A stretch of 64,000 bases of DNA from JAVBLD01 sp031553705 (GCA_031553705.1 JAVBLD010000018.1:1-64000), one strand, 5' to 3'. Positions 1 to 8,870 are shown, counted from the stretch's first letter. Notes: generated by a model from the letters alone, not told the origin. Numbers and translations: made by a program.

Positions 1-1
1 T

Positions 2-226
2 GGGGCTATCTTCCGTTACCAGGATGGCCGGAAGACCGGACGGCTTGGTATCGTACATCCCGGAGAGGAGTACCAGTATCTGGTGGAGGGGGAGTATGTC
101 CGTCTGAGGCTGGATGAGAGGTTGATTCTTAGAACCAGGAACGGAGCGGAGACAGGCCTGGACAATCCCTGTGGTTGCATCCCTCCCAACGATTGCATCA
201 GATGCAGGATTCATGAGCTGGAATAG
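2..226 (+). CDS. C-terminal end of an unidentified protein (runs in from the left)
   Basis: An open frame enters from the left edge and ends at TAG 224-226, giving the last 74 residues of a protein. The tail is basic and contains a small Cys cluster (NPCGCIPPNDCIRC) a few residues before the stop. The cluster resembles the Cys-rich modules that begin the next gene, so the two products may belong to one family of exported or surface proteins. A GTG codon directly follows the stop and could start the next gene. I do not recognise a domain. That this is coding is likely because the frame is open and shares composition with its neighbour. Confidence 0.6.
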   Translation, partial: GAIFRYQDGRKTGRLGIVHPGEEYQYLVEGEYVRLRLDERLILRTRNGAETGLDNPCGCIPPNDCIRCRIHELE

Positions 227-257
227 GTGATTGTAACTCCCGCTCCCCCCCTGCAGC

Positions 258-1175
258 GTGTGTTATCAACGTCCATGCCAGTGTTGCGACAGGTGCCACT
301 GGTATCCGTGCGTGTGTAACAATAACTGTCCGGTTTGCCTGATGACTCCATGTACTTGTCCGTATCTATGCCCTGTTTGCGGTTCCTGGTACTGTTTCGG
401 GCATAACAATGGCGGTGGTGGTGGAGGCGGTACTAATCCCGGCCCGGAAAGCAACGGGGAACCTGAATTGCCGCCGACACAGCCGGTGATAGATTGCAGT
501 AATAGTGTCAATGAAACTATTCGTACTAAAACAGGCAGTCTTATCAATACTTTAAATGGGATAGGCAGAAATACCCATGGCACAAAGAATTATATCAGTT
601 TTACCGATTTCCTGAATTCGGTGGCTTCTTTCCCCAGCATTGAAAATTCCACCAGTTGGTATTGTTATGGGGGTAAAAACCTGTTGACTCCGGTGGAACA
701 TGGAACATCTATTGATGTTCATATTAATTGGCATGACTCTATTGTATGTGCTGTTCACAATCATGTCACCGGTGGCCCTCCTTCCATATTGGATGTTATG
801 ACGGCAGCGAGATTAGCCAAAGAGGGTGAAAAATTTGAATCACTGCTTGCTTATAATGCGTTAGATTCAAGCTATTATGCCGTCTGTATTGTCGACCGGA
901 CTAAAGCGATAGCGTTTTATGATACCTACAACTCTGATGTTGGAAGCGATCGGAAATATGTTCCGGGGTCGGATATTGGTGGTTATTTTGAAGATACTTT
1001 GGAAGATTTTTTATACTTTACCGATGATCAACTGGTATTCCAACATGCCGCCGTATTCTCAAAGTTTGATGCCGGAATGAAGATTGTAAAACGGCTATCA
1101 AATGGACAGACTGAAACTTATGATGTAAAAAAAGAACCGAATAAAACTTATTTAACTCCTATAAAATGCAAATAA
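258..1175 (+). CDS. Cys-rich protein with JAB-like metalloprotease-type domain
   Basis: 305 residues from GTG 258. The N-terminus is built of Cys modules of the form CxxCxxxPCxC (CDRCHWYPCVC, CPVCLMTPCTC, CPVCGSWYCFG), likely metal-binding. A Gly7 linker follows and then a globular part with AVHNHVTGGPPSILDV near residue 170, which resembles the HxHP...PSxxD signature of JAB/MPN metalloproteases, although Pro is replaced by Val and the spacing is one residue short. The GTG lies inside the first module (C-S-V-C begins at 252), so it is probably not the true start. Removing one base from the C7 tract at 245-251 joins the frame to GTG 227. The gene is followed after one base by a secreted protein. 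An effector or surface-enzyme role is inference. Confidence 0.6.
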   Translation: MCYQRPCQCCDRCHWYPCVCNNNCPVCLMTPCTCPYLCPVCGSWYCFGHNNGGGGGGGTNPGPESNGEPELPPTQPVIDCSNSVNETIRTKTGSLINTLNGIGRNTHGTKNYISFTDFLNSVASFPSIENSTSWYCYGGKNLLTPVEHGTSIDVHINWHDSIVCAVHNHVTGGPPSILDVMTAARLAKEGEKFESLLAYNALDSSYYAVCIVDRTKAIAFYDTYNSDVGSDRKYVPGSDIGGYFEDTLEDFLYFTDDQLVFQHAAVFSKFDAGMKIVKRLSNGQTETYDVKKEPNKTYLTPIKCK

Positions 1176-1176
1176 T

Positions 1177-1674
1177 ATGAAGAAACTAATTTTAATTATA
1201 GCTGTAGTGATACTATATAGCAATATGGGACAAGCCCAGGAATATCGTCCACTAGCCGGTTTTTGTAAGGATACTTTAGCCTATCTGAAAACTAATTTTA
1301 TTGACAATAAAAGTCGATATATCGGTCAAAAATTGGAGAAACTAATCCTTGATTATGAAATACTACTGGCAAATACTCCTCCTATGGGCACCAATGAAGG
1401 AGGAGGTGGGGTGGATCCTTCATATATTTGTGGAATTACCCTTTTTTACCTACATTCGATTAAAATGGATCAATATAGAGATGCTCAAAAACCATTTTAT
1501 CGTCTTCGTATCTATTTTGCACCTCCATACTGCCAGGAAGAAAATCCTATAGCAAGAAAAATGATAGAAATGAGGAACCGTAAAAATGCTATTCTTTATT
1601 ATCTAAAAGATTATATCATAGAAAAGATTGTTTTGGTTAAAGTAAAAGGAAGGGAAGTTACCCTTTTTGAATAA
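1177..1674 (+). CDS. secreted hypothetical protein, partner of the JAB-like gene
   Basis: 165 residues. A signal peptide is evident (MKKLILIIAVVILYSNMGQAQ, cleavage expected after about residue 20), so the product is probably periplasmic or outer-membrane associated. The rest is a small alpha/beta protein of unknown family containing a GGGG stretch near residue 78. It starts one base after the stop of the JAB-like gene and is therefore almost certainly co-transcribed and perhaps translationally coupled. By position it could be an accessory or immunity-type partner, but no motif proves this. Confidence 0.65.
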   Translation: MKKLILIIAVVILYSNMGQAQEYRPLAGFCKDTLAYLKTNFIDNKSRYIGQKLEKLILDYEILLANTPPMGTNEGGGGVDPSYICGITLFYLHSIKMDQYRDAQKPFYRLRIYFAPPYCQEENPIARKMIEMRNRKNAILYYLKDYIIEKIVLVKVKGREVTLFE

Positions 1675-1716
1675 TATAATAATATAGTAGAGATTACTAT
1701 ACAATTCTCTGTATTA

Positions 1717-1755
1717 ACCTCCATTGCAAAAGTTTGCAGTGGAGGTAAGATTTTA
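1717..1755 (+). terminator. probable terminator hairpin after the JAB-like pair
   Basis: A 12-bp stem with one G.U pair (arms 1717-1728 and 1735-1746) and a six-base loop lies 43 bases after the stop at 1674. A weak T run (GATTTTAG) follows. It fits the end of the 258-1674 transcription unit. Confidence 0.6.
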
Positions 1756-2037
1756 GATCAAAACAGATCCTACTTATTGGATTTAACTAATTTCCTCGAA
1801 TTGATTTTGCTTGCCAAATTACTATCCATGTTTTGTCTATGATTATATAGGATCAAAATGAGAACATACTTCAGGGGATTCGATAGATTCCCTGGCAAAG
1901 ATATGTCGTTTCGAAGAGAATCAGAGAAACAGCGATTACTATGCACAGGAGGATTGAGTCCGTCGTGATTTTGATCGACTATGGACAAATAGGCATGGTT
2001 GTTAAAAAATATTAAGTTTGATTTATAAAAATTCAAT
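1756..2037. other. AT-rich intergenic stretch, no gene supported
   Basis: Between the hairpin and the next gene no frame shows convincing coding features. A minus-strand open frame at 1770-2036 has no recognisable domain, and short plus-strand frames are interrupted. It may hold the promoter of the gene at 2038 or the remains of a lost small gene. Confidence 0.4.
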
Positions 2038-2560
2038 ATGATGAAAAAGTATATGATGATTTTGCTTGTTATCGGCTATCCCTTTCTGATGACGGAAGCA
2101 CAAACAAAGCATTTGGATAAACTTTCGCAGAAACAGCGGGACAGTATTCTGGTATCGCTGGCAAAGGAGATTATTTTGAAATATGGCCCTGATTTTTATG
2201 ATGAGAATCGAACGCCGGTCATTAAAAGGCATATACTATCAAAAGAATATGAGAACCAGATAGATGCAAAAAAAACGTGGTCTGCGTGCCGGTAGGGTAG
2301 AATATATTGTATTTTATGCAAGAGATACGTCAAACCGAGAAATGGACATAAGTAATCTTCATGTTGAAGTCTATTTTTGGGAAGATACCGGTTTGGCACA
2401 TAGTCTATTTTTTAGCACAGGCATAGGCCTTGATGGCTTGGATATACCGGGTGAAACAGACGATTTTGATAAAATATTTATTCCTCGTAAAAAACTTGGA
2501 GATCCTTTTTATATCCCTAAAAGCGAATACGAAAAGCAAAAAAAGAACAAGGAACGGTAG
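2038..2560 (+). pseudogene. secreted hypothetical protein, frame broken at an A8 tract
   Basis: The first frame (2038-2295) gives a signal peptide (MMKKYMMILLVIGYPFLMTEAQ) and ends at ...DAKKTWSACR. The second frame (2264-2560) continues the protein as ...KKRGLRAGRVEYIVFYARD. The two meet at eight adenines (2268-2275), and removing one A would restore a single protein of about 173 residues. The fused product is unknown: charged, with a beta-rich middle and a Lys-rich end. The break may be real decay, phase variation by slipped-strand mispairing, transcriptional slippage, or a sequencing error. Core genes elsewhere in the window are intact, which argues against random error. Confidence 0.6.
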
Positions 2561-2581
2561 GTTCTATGAAACTAACCTAGT

Positions 2582-2809
2582 ATGGGACCATGGGTAAAAA
2601 TGATTTCTCCCCCAATAAAAGAATCTTTGAAAACCCCAGAACAAATTGCTAAAGAGATATACGAGGTTCGAGATATGCTTAATAAACTCTTACAAGAGGC
2701 GGTAAATGATCCCAGAATATTGGTTTTTGATTATGCTGGAGGATGTATGATAACTCCTAAACCGGACGACTATAAATTTGTCCGATTCGTCGTTTCTAAG
2801 GAGTTATGA
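2582..2809 (+). CDS. small hypothetical protein or gene fragment
   Basis: 75 residues from ATG 2582. A short helical region (TPEQIAKEIYEVRDMLNKLL) is followed by a compact ending. There is no signal peptide and no known motif. The codon pattern is plausible, but the lack of a clear start context and the damaged neighbours suggest it could be the tail of an older gene. Its stop overlaps the end of a minus-strand frame by a few bases. Confidence 0.4.
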   Translation: MGPWVKMISPPIKESLKTPEQIAKEIYEVRDMLNKLLQEAVNDPRILVFDYAGGCMITPKPDDYKFVRFVVSKEL

Positions 2810-3052
2810 GTGGGAATCACAGCTAAATCCACTGCATTCCGAACATTTGATTATAGATAATGTTACAGATTTCTTCTTGTCTATATTGTAAATAGTTGTT
2901 TCTACTAGTTCTAAATTATCATCTAGACAATAAAGACATCGTATGACATTTGTAAAACGGGAATATTCGTCCATAACAAAGGAGATTTTTGATAATGGCG
3001 CAAATATAGTATTAATCATACTAACCTGAAAAGCAAGAACCAAATTTTTCAT
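2804..3052 (-). CDS. small protein with paired CxxC motifs (zinc-ribbon-like)
   Basis: 82 residues on the minus strand, convergent with the gene at 2582. Two CxxC pairs (CLYC near residue 40 and CSEC near 70) separated by about 28 residues give the layout of a small zinc ribbon. The first 25 residues may be an over-extension, with an internal Met at residue 27. No function can be assigned. The motif pair is the only reason to prefer it over a chance frame. Confidence 0.4.
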   Translation of the reverse strand: MKNLVLAFQVSMINTIFAPLSKISFVMDEYSRFTNVIRCLYCLDDNLELVETTIYNIDKKKSVTLSIIKCSECSGFSCDSHS

Positions 3053-3091
3053 TTCCGTAAATTTTATAAAGATTACAGATAAGTCTTTATA

Positions 3092-3289
3092 TTGAAGGGA
3101 TATATTAGCAAGGTTATTGTCAAAGAAATAGTTGGTGGAAAGACGTTTAAGGATGAGTCAGGTCAAGTAGTGCACTTTTGTGTTGCAGACAGCCACATGT
3201 ATAGATTAGAAAAAGATACTGATAACAGAAAAGCTGAATGTAACTTTAACGATTCAAAACAATGTACTATCTTAAAGAACATTTTCTAA
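3092..3289 (+). CDS. small hypothetical protein
   Basis: 65 residues from a TTG codon. The frame is open from 3083, after TAA 3080-3082, and has no ATG start. The product is polar with three Cys and no recognised domain. It may be the remains of a longer gene. Low confidence. Confidence 0.3.
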   Translation: MKGYISKVIVKEIVGGKTFKDESGQVVHFCVADSHMYRLEKDTDNRKAECNFNDSKQCTILKNIF

Positions 3290-3355
3290 TCTGTTTTTAA
3301 TAATAATTCTTTTTGTCATTCTGTTTCTATAGTTAATGGTTAACATAATCATATT

Positions 3356-4152
3356 ATGGATTATAGAGATTATATTGGCTTAACACAATTAGCTGTTGCA
3401 TTTAATTTTGCTTTCACATATATAAAAGGTGTTGGTACCAATAAATTATTCGAGGGTTATTTGATAAAGTTGTAAAGAAAATAAAAGAATCGGACCAGTT
3501 AATTGAAAATCAAATTATTTTATTGAAAGAAGCTCCAGAAACATCTCAAATAAAAGGAGAGGTAAAAGAGGTTCTAATGGGAGAAATTAATGATCTTCAC
3601 AGAGATATTGATTTCACTAAATGTAAGATTGACTATAGAGTTGATTCGAATCCTGTATACTTTCGGGATGCTTGCTTGATGTTGGGATTATATAGCATTT
3701 TTCTTCTGTTTATTCTTTCTGATTATAAATATCATTCTATCACCGATGATGCGTGGGCGATCTTTTCGATAGGTGCATTTATTTATCTTGTGTACTTTCT
3801 TATAAAAGAATGGTTGGTTTTTCGTAGTATAATATCATCTCCTAGTCCTGATTCAGAAAATAATCTACAAGTCATTATAATAACAAGTCTTATATTTGCA
3901 TCTTCATTCATAATTGCTCTTTTATGGGATTATCAGGGAGGAGATAATTCATGCAATACATTAATGACAATCAGATATCTATCTATTTTTATGCCTTATA
4001 TCTCTTTTATAATCTGCTTTTTCTTACACTTATGTTCTATAGTCTACGCAAAATGGAAATTATTTTTTATAAAGATAAAAATAAGAAAGCAAGGACAAAG
4101 AATTCGACAAATTATTAGTAAGAATAAAGTTAGTGATGTGAGTTTCGGTTAG
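3356..4152 (+). pseudogene. polytopic membrane protein with an internal frame break
   Basis: A frame beginning at ATG 3356 (MDYRDYIGLTQLAVAF...) stops at 3475. A second frame, open from 3445, continues with DKVVKKIKESDQLIENQ and runs to 4152. Adding one base at GGG 3454-3456 would join them into a protein of about 265 residues. The main part has a charged N-terminal region, about four hydrophobic helices (near 3661-3720, 3760-3820, 3870-3930 and 3980-4050) and a basic tail. No family is recognised. It is the third frame disruption within 4 kb. If the break is real, only the 209-residue fragment from TTG 3523 or nothing would be made. Confidence 0.5.
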
Positions 4153-4441
4153 GATCAAGCTATTCAATAACGACCTTATCAATTTTTAGGACTATCTTTC
4201 CAATTTGCGGAAATAATTTCAATTTTTTATCTTTGGTGTATATAATATATAATTACGCTCGATTTTTTCAAGAATACTTCAATTGACTGAATAACAAAAT
4301 GTTTCAGATATATGAAAATAATCGTTATTCATTTAATTATATAAAATTATTATTTGTCCCTCCGATTTTAATCGGATGATATATATTCTGTTTGTTCACT
4401 CTCAGTATCTTCATCGGCAAAATATCCGTTAAAAGTATCCC
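4153..4441. other. AT-rich intergenic stretch
   Basis: Very AT-rich with no gene and no clear promoter match. It marks the boundary between the accessory stretch and the housekeeping region, because codon use and base composition become more GC-rich from mdh onward. Confidence 0.4.
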
Positions 4442-4475
4442 GAAAAAAAAGAGGCTGTTCAAAAGGACAGCCTCT
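4442..4475 (-). terminator. Rho-independent terminator of mdh
   Basis: An 8-bp GC-rich stem (GAGGCTGT 4451-4458 with ACAGCCTC 4467-4474) is followed, on the minus strand, by a run of eight T (4443-4450). It lies about 50 bases after the mdh stop. Confidence 0.85.
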
Positions 4476-4524
4476 TAACTATAAAAATATATCAGATATT
4501 GATTCAATATTTAGGATTCTGTAA

Positions 4525-5460
4525 TCAGAACATTTTCATATCGTCCAATACGTTCATTACGATTTTTACAGCTGCGGCAGAATCGGCCAGCAGTTTCTTT
4601 TCATCGGTGTTCAAAGAGACCTCGATGATTTTTTCAATCCCTTTCTTACCTAAAACAACCGGTACGCCCAGGTAAATGTCTTTCATATCGTATTCTCCGT
4701 TTAACATTGCGCAAACCGGGAATACCCTTTTCTGGTCGCGGACAATGGCTTCTACCATTTGGGCCGCCGCCGCTCCGGGTGCGTACCAGGCCGAAGTGCC
4801 CATCAGTTTTACCAGTTCGCCGCCGCCTACTTTTGTCCTTTCGATGATTGCGTTCAGTTTATCCGCATCAATCAGTTCGGTAACAGGGATACCGCTTACG
4901 GAAGTGTAGCGCGGTAGCGGAACCATCGTATCGCCATGACCTCCCAACAGGAGTGCCTGAATATCTTTCGGAGAAACGTTTAATGCTTCGGCGAGGAATG
5001 CTTTATAACGGGCCGTATCGAGTATACCGGCCATACCGAATACTTTGGATGAATCCACTTTTGCAGCCAGGAATGCGCAGTAACACATTACATCCAGCGG
5101 ATTTGACACAACAATAATAATAGCATCAGGAGAGTATTTGATGATATTCTCCGTTACCGATTTAACGATTCCGGCGTTTGTCGAGATCAGATCGTCCCGG
5201 CTCATTCCCGGTTTACGGGGAAGACCTGATGTGATCACGACTACTTCCGAATTTGCGGTCGCCGGGTAATCATTCGTGACTCCTTTCAACCGGGTGTCAT
5301 AAAGATTAATAGGGGCTGTCTGCCACATATCCAGTGATTTACCTTCCGCAATACCCTCTTTGATGTCTAATAGGATCACTTCGTTTACGATGTCTTTTTC
5401 TGCGATACAGTTGGCGCATGTTGCACCAACGTTACCGGCTCCAACAACTGTTACTTTCAT
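4525..5460 (-). CDS. mdh: malate dehydrogenase
   Basis: 311 residues, full length for the LDH-like malate dehydrogenase family. It interconverts malate and oxaloacetate with NAD(H) in the cytoplasm and feeds the reductive branch to fumarate and succinate used by many Bacteroidales. Visible features are the dinucleotide fold GAGNVG (7-12), Asp32 at the end of the second strand (NAD preference), substrate Arg82 and Arg88 in GLPRKPGMSR, Asn120 in SNPLD, Asp148/Arg151, and the catalytic His175 in GGHGD. It is transcribed alone, with its own terminator. A possible -7 element lies 117 bases upstream. Confidence 0.96.
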   Translation of the reverse strand: MKVTVVGAGNVGATCANCIAEKDIVNEVILLDIKEGIAEGKSLDMWQTAPINLYDTRLKGVTNDYPATANSEVVVITSGLPRKPGMSRDDLISTNAGIVKSVTENIIKYSPDAIIIVVSNPLDVMCYCAFLAAKVDSSKVFGMAGILDTARYKAFLAEALNVSPKDIQALLLGGHGDTMVPLPRYTSVSGIPVTELIDADKLNAIIERTKVGGGELVKLMGTSAWYAPGAAAAQMVEAIVRDQKRVFPVCAMLNGEYDMKDIYLGVPVVLGKKGIEKIIEVSLNTDEKKLLADSAAAVKIVMNVLDDMKMF

Positions 5461-5576
5461 GCTTTCTTTTAATTTATATTGTACATTAATTTATTGAGTG
5501 TCAGATAAAACAAAAGAGTCCGGGAATGGCCGAATCATTTAAACAAATAATCAGAAGGCCAGTCCGATATTCCCGC

Positions 5577-5584
5577 CAAATTTA
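5577..5584 (-). promoter_or_regulatory. candidate Bacteroidetes -7 element for mdh
   Basis: On the minus strand this reads TAAATTTG, matching TAnnTTTG. It lies 117 bases before the mdh start. No convincing -33 TTG was seen. The rest of the 450-base gap between mdh and ddl shows no gene. Confidence 0.35.
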
Positions 5585-5882
5585 TGCTTTTTTTTGGTTC
5601 GACGGTAAATCCGGGTAATTCTTTTTACAATTGCGAGGAAATCAATCGTTCTTTTTAGAATATGCCTCTTTATTTCGGAGAAGATAATGCCGGGAAAGGT
5701 CTCCGTCGCCGGTTTTGTAACTTTTGCCGTTCACGGGCCTCCGGTCGAAGTCGTCACTCTTAGCCAGATAAAACCGGAAAAAATATACGATTTTAAAAAG
5801 ACATTTCCACCTGTCAATTAAGAAAATAAGAAATGAGGAAAAAATCAGCGGTCAATGAATCAGATGGTGTATTTATTTGCAT

Positions 5883-5890
5883 TATTTTTG
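5883..5890 (+). promoter_or_regulatory. candidate -7 element for ddl
   Basis: TATTTTTG matches TAnnTTTG and lies 22 bases before the ddl ATG. No well-spaced -33 element was found. Confidence 0.5.
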
Positions 5891-5912
5891 TCGTTGATGT
5901 AAAAAAAGATAA

Positions 5913-6899
5913 ATGAAAAGGAATATAGTCGTAATTGCGGGAGGTAACTCTTCCGAATATGAGGTGTCGATAAAGTCCGGGAATCATATTTTTTCGAAAA
6001 TTGATGCAGAACGTTACAATAAATACCTGATGATTCTACAAGGCAGGGATTGGTGTGTAAAGATAGGGGATGACAGTTATCCGGTGGACAAGAATAGCTT
6101 TTCGGCGGATTTGGGCGGGCAGCGGGTGGATTTTGATTTTGCTTATATTACAATTCATGGGAATCCGGGAGAAAATGGTATGTTGCAAGGATACCTGGAT
6201 ATGATGGGAGTGCCGTATTCTACCTGTAGCGTGTTGTGTGAAGCTTTGACTTTTGACAAATATACCTGTACGAATTACCTGAAGGGATTTGGGATTCATA
6301 CTACCGATCCGGTGATGCTGATCCGCGGACATGCTTACGATCCGAAAGCAATATTGGAAAAGGTAGGATTGCCTTGTTTTGTAAAACCTAATGCTGAAGG
6401 TTCCAGTTTCGGTGTTTCGAAGGTAAAGCAGGCAGGGGAGCTCGAACAAGCCATCCGGCTGGCATTTGAAAAATCGAACGAGATATTGGTAGAGGCCTTT
6501 ATTGATGGGGTGGAGTTTACCTGCGGGCTTTATCGGACGAAGAAAAAAAGTATTGTTTTTCCGGTGGCGGAAGTGGTACCGAAAAAAGAGTTTTTTGATT
6601 TTGAGGCAAAATATGATCCTGCGATGTCGGACGAGATTATTCCCGGTAGGTTTTCCGAGGCTGTTACCGCAAAGATTCAGGCGATGGCCGTGCGGGTATA
6701 TACGATTCTCCGGTGTGAAGGGCTTGTCCGGATCGATGGGTTTGTGAGGGGGGAAGAGGTGATTATGCTGGAAGTGAACACCACTCCCGGTATGACTGCT
6801 AATAGTTTTATCCCTAAAATGGTGCAGGTGATGGGAGCAGACCTGACCAATATTATTACCGAAATTATTGAAGATAAAATTGGAATTAACAACGAATAA
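5913..6899 (+). CDS. ddl: D-alanine--D-alanine ligase
   Basis: 328 residues, an ATP-grasp enzyme that joins two D-Ala for peptidoglycan precursors in the cytoplasm. Seen in the sequence: GGNSSEYEVS (10-19) with the substrate-site Glu15, HGNPGENG (82-89), the glycine-rich ATP loop KPNAEGSSFGVSK (158-170), and the metal-binding EVNTTPGMT (287-295). The start is the only good ATG and follows a -7 element. It is a single gene, convergent with mnmA. Confidence 0.96.
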   Translation: MKRNIVVIAGGNSSEYEVSIKSGNHIFSKIDAERYNKYLMILQGRDWCVKIGDDSYPVDKNSFSADLGGQRVDFDFAYITIHGNPGENGMLQGYLDMMGVPYSTCSVLCEALTFDKYTCTNYLKGFGIHTTDPVMLIRGHAYDPKAILEKVGLPCFVKPNAEGSSFGVSKVKQAGELEQAIRLAFEKSNEILVEAFIDGVEFTCGLYRTKKKSIVFPVAEVVPKKEFFDFEAKYDPAMSDEIIPGRFSEAVTAKIQAMAVRVYTILRCEGLVRIDGFVRGEEVIMLEVNTTPGMTANSFIPKMVQVMGADLTNIITEIIEDKIGINNE

Positions 6900-6966
6900 T
6901 GAGAAATGGGGATGAGTTGCAGGGAGTTTACCCCCTTCTTATATCTTGCGTTTACCTAATTATAAC

Positions 6967-8100
6967 TCATAATTCTAAAATAATGATTCCTCCTCCGACA
7001 ACGTCGTCTCCTTCGTAGAAGACAATGCTTTGTCCCGGAGTGATCGAGTTGACCTCCCGCTCGAAGACCACCCGTATCCGGCCGGCTTCAGGAAACAGAA
7101 AAGCTGTTGCTTCTTCGTTGCGATAGCGTATTTTGGCTGTCACGGTCATACCTTCGGGAATGCTGGCGTATTTCATCAGATTGATCTGTTCCGCATAGCA
7201 CATCTTTCCTTTTAATTCCTCTTTAGTACCAAGAGTGACCGTGTTTTCGCGCGCATTGATCGCCACTACATACATCGGAACGCCTAATGCTATACCCAAG
7301 CCTTTACGTTGGCCTATCGTATAGTTTGGGAACCCCTGATGTTCTCCGATCTTCTCTCCGGCAGTATTTAGAAAACATCCGGGGCGGCACCATTCTTCAA
7401 AGTCTTTTGCCTGTGCGGCCAGAAATGCCCGGTAATCATTGTCCGGGATAAAACAGATCTCCTGGCTTTCGGTCTTTTTCGATAATTTTTCATATCCGTG
7501 GTCAAAGGCTATCTTTCGTACTTCCGGCTTGGTCAGTCCGCCCAGAGGAAATAGGGTCCGGGATAAGTTTTCTTGGGTCAGCATCCAGAGGAAATAGGTC
7601 TGGTCTTTCGATTCGTCCACCCCTTTTTTTAGAAAATAACGGCCGTCTTGTCGGCCGATTCGGGCATAATGGCCGGTAGCGATATACCGGCAGCCGAGCG
7701 TGTCGGCCATTTCTACCAGCTTACCCCATTTGATGTAAGAGTTACAAAGCACACAGGGATTTGGGGTGCGCCCGTGTAGGTATTCATCAATAAAATTAGA
7801 GATTACGGAGTTTTTAAACTCCTGCCGGATATCCAGGATATGATGTGCAAACCCCAGTTCCTCCACCATCCGTTTCGCTTCGAATAGCGAATCCACACTG
7901 CAGCAGCCTTTCTCTTTTTCCATACATCCCCGGGAGATATTGTCAAAGACCCGGTAGGTTACACCGGTCAGGTCGTATCCCTGCTCGAGCAATAACATTG
8001 CAGCCACGGTACTGTCGATCCCGCCGCTCATGGCTACTAATACAGTAGCGGGAGGGGGCGGAAGCGAGGAGCTGAATGCAGTGTGCGGAGAATCATTCAT
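6967..8100 (-). CDS. mnmA: tRNA-specific 2-thiouridylase MnmA
   Basis: 377 residues. It thiolates U34 of tRNAs for Lys, Glu and Gln using ATP and a persulfide sulfur donor. The PP-loop SGGIDS is at 25-30, the two catalytic cysteines are Cys119 (in NPCVLCN) and Cys216 (in SQEICFIP), and GHYARIG and DQTYFLW are the usual adenylation and tRNA-contact motifs. An extra Cys-rich stretch (GCMEKEKGCCSVDS, near 58-71) is seen before the first catalytic Cys. The gene starts 21 bases after trmB, so the two tRNA modification genes form an operon. Confidence 0.95.
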   Translation of the reverse strand: MNDSPHTAFSSSLPPPPATVLVAMSGGIDSTVAAMLLLEQGYDLTGVTYRVFDNISRGCMEKEKGCCSVDSLFEAKRMVEELGFAHHILDIRQEFKNSVISNFIDEYLHGRTPNPCVLCNSYIKWGKLVEMADTLGCRYIATGHYARIGRQDGRYFLKKGVDESKDQTYFLWMLTQENLSRTLFPLGGLTKPEVRKIAFDHGYEKLSKKTESQEICFIPDNDYRAFLAAQAKDFEEWCRPGCFLNTAGEKIGEHQGFPNYTIGQRKGLGIALGVPMYVVAINARENTVTLGTKEELKGKMCYAEQINLMKYASIPEGMTVTAKIRYRNEEATAFLFPEAGRIRVVFEREVNSITPGQSIVFYEGDDVVGGGIIILEL

Positions 8101-8121
8101 TCTTTGTATATTTATATCATT

Positions 8122-8862
8122 TCAATGGCCCATAAACCTGGCCTCGCTATGATAATCGTCTTTTTCAACTTTGATATCCGGTTCGATTAACGTTCCGGCA
8201 TTTTCGAGTGTAAATTGAATATATTTGATCTTTTTTCCTCTGGATAGCCATTGTTTTTCATAGAATGTTCTTATCTCCAGTATCTTGTCGTTTGTTACGC
8301 AGCCATATAAATCATCGGTGCAGATAAAGGCTTTGAGATGATTGGCTTTAATAAGCTCCATCGTATAGTGGTAGAGAAAAGAGCTATCGGTTTTCAGGTG
8401 TATTTTTCCGTTTGTTTGCAATATCTTTCTGTATAGGGTTAGAAACCGGGAGCCGGTCAGCCGTTTTCTTGCCTTTGCCATCTGCGGATCGGGAAAGGTG
8501 ATCCAGATTTCCGCGATTTCGTCCGGGGCAAATGCCGAATCCAGCATCTCCGCGTGCATCCGGATGAAGGAAACATTTGTCATGCCTATTTCATGCGCTG
8601 TTTTCGCTCCGCTCCATATCCGGGCTCCTTTGATATCCAGTCCGATAAAATTTTTCTCAGGATACATCTGTCCTAAGCCGACCGTATATTCCCCTTTGCC
8701 ACATCCGATTTCCAGTACAACCGGGTGGTTGTTGTGAAATATATCGCTGTTCCATTTTCCTTTTAGCCTGTAATCTGTCCGGAAAATTTCGTCATGCCCC
8801 GGTTGAAAAACATTTGGCAATGCTTCATTCTCTGCAAATTTGGCAAGCTTATTTTTAGACAT
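8122..8862 (-). CDS. trmB: tRNA (guanine-N7-)-methyltransferase TrmB
   Basis: 246 residues, an SAM-dependent enzyme forming m7G46 in tRNA. The SAM loop EIGCGKGE is at 51-58, DIKG at 76-79, and the family signature TFPDPQ at 122-127, with TDSSFL further on. It is upstream of mnmA in the same direction with a 21-base gap. The interval on its other side holds intergenic repeat sequence and then gldH. Confidence 0.95.
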   Translation of the reverse strand: MSKNKLAKFAENEALPNVFQPGHDEIFRTDYRLKGKWNSDIFHNNHPVVLEIGCGKGEYTVGLGQMYPEKNFIGLDIKGARIWSGAKTAHEIGMTNVSFIRMHAEMLDSAFAPDEIAEIWITFPDPQMAKARKRLTGSRFLTLYRKILQTNGKIHLKTDSSFLYHYTMELIKANHLKAFICTDDLYGCVTNDKILEIRTFYEKQWLSRGKKIKYIQFTLENAGTLIEPDIKVEKDDYHSEARFMGH

Positions 8863-8870
8863 GATTTTTT

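Noticed and set aside
1770..2036. 88-residue minus-strand frame in an AT-rich gap
   Set aside because: No motif, no promoter match and a composition expected from AT-rich noncoding DNA.
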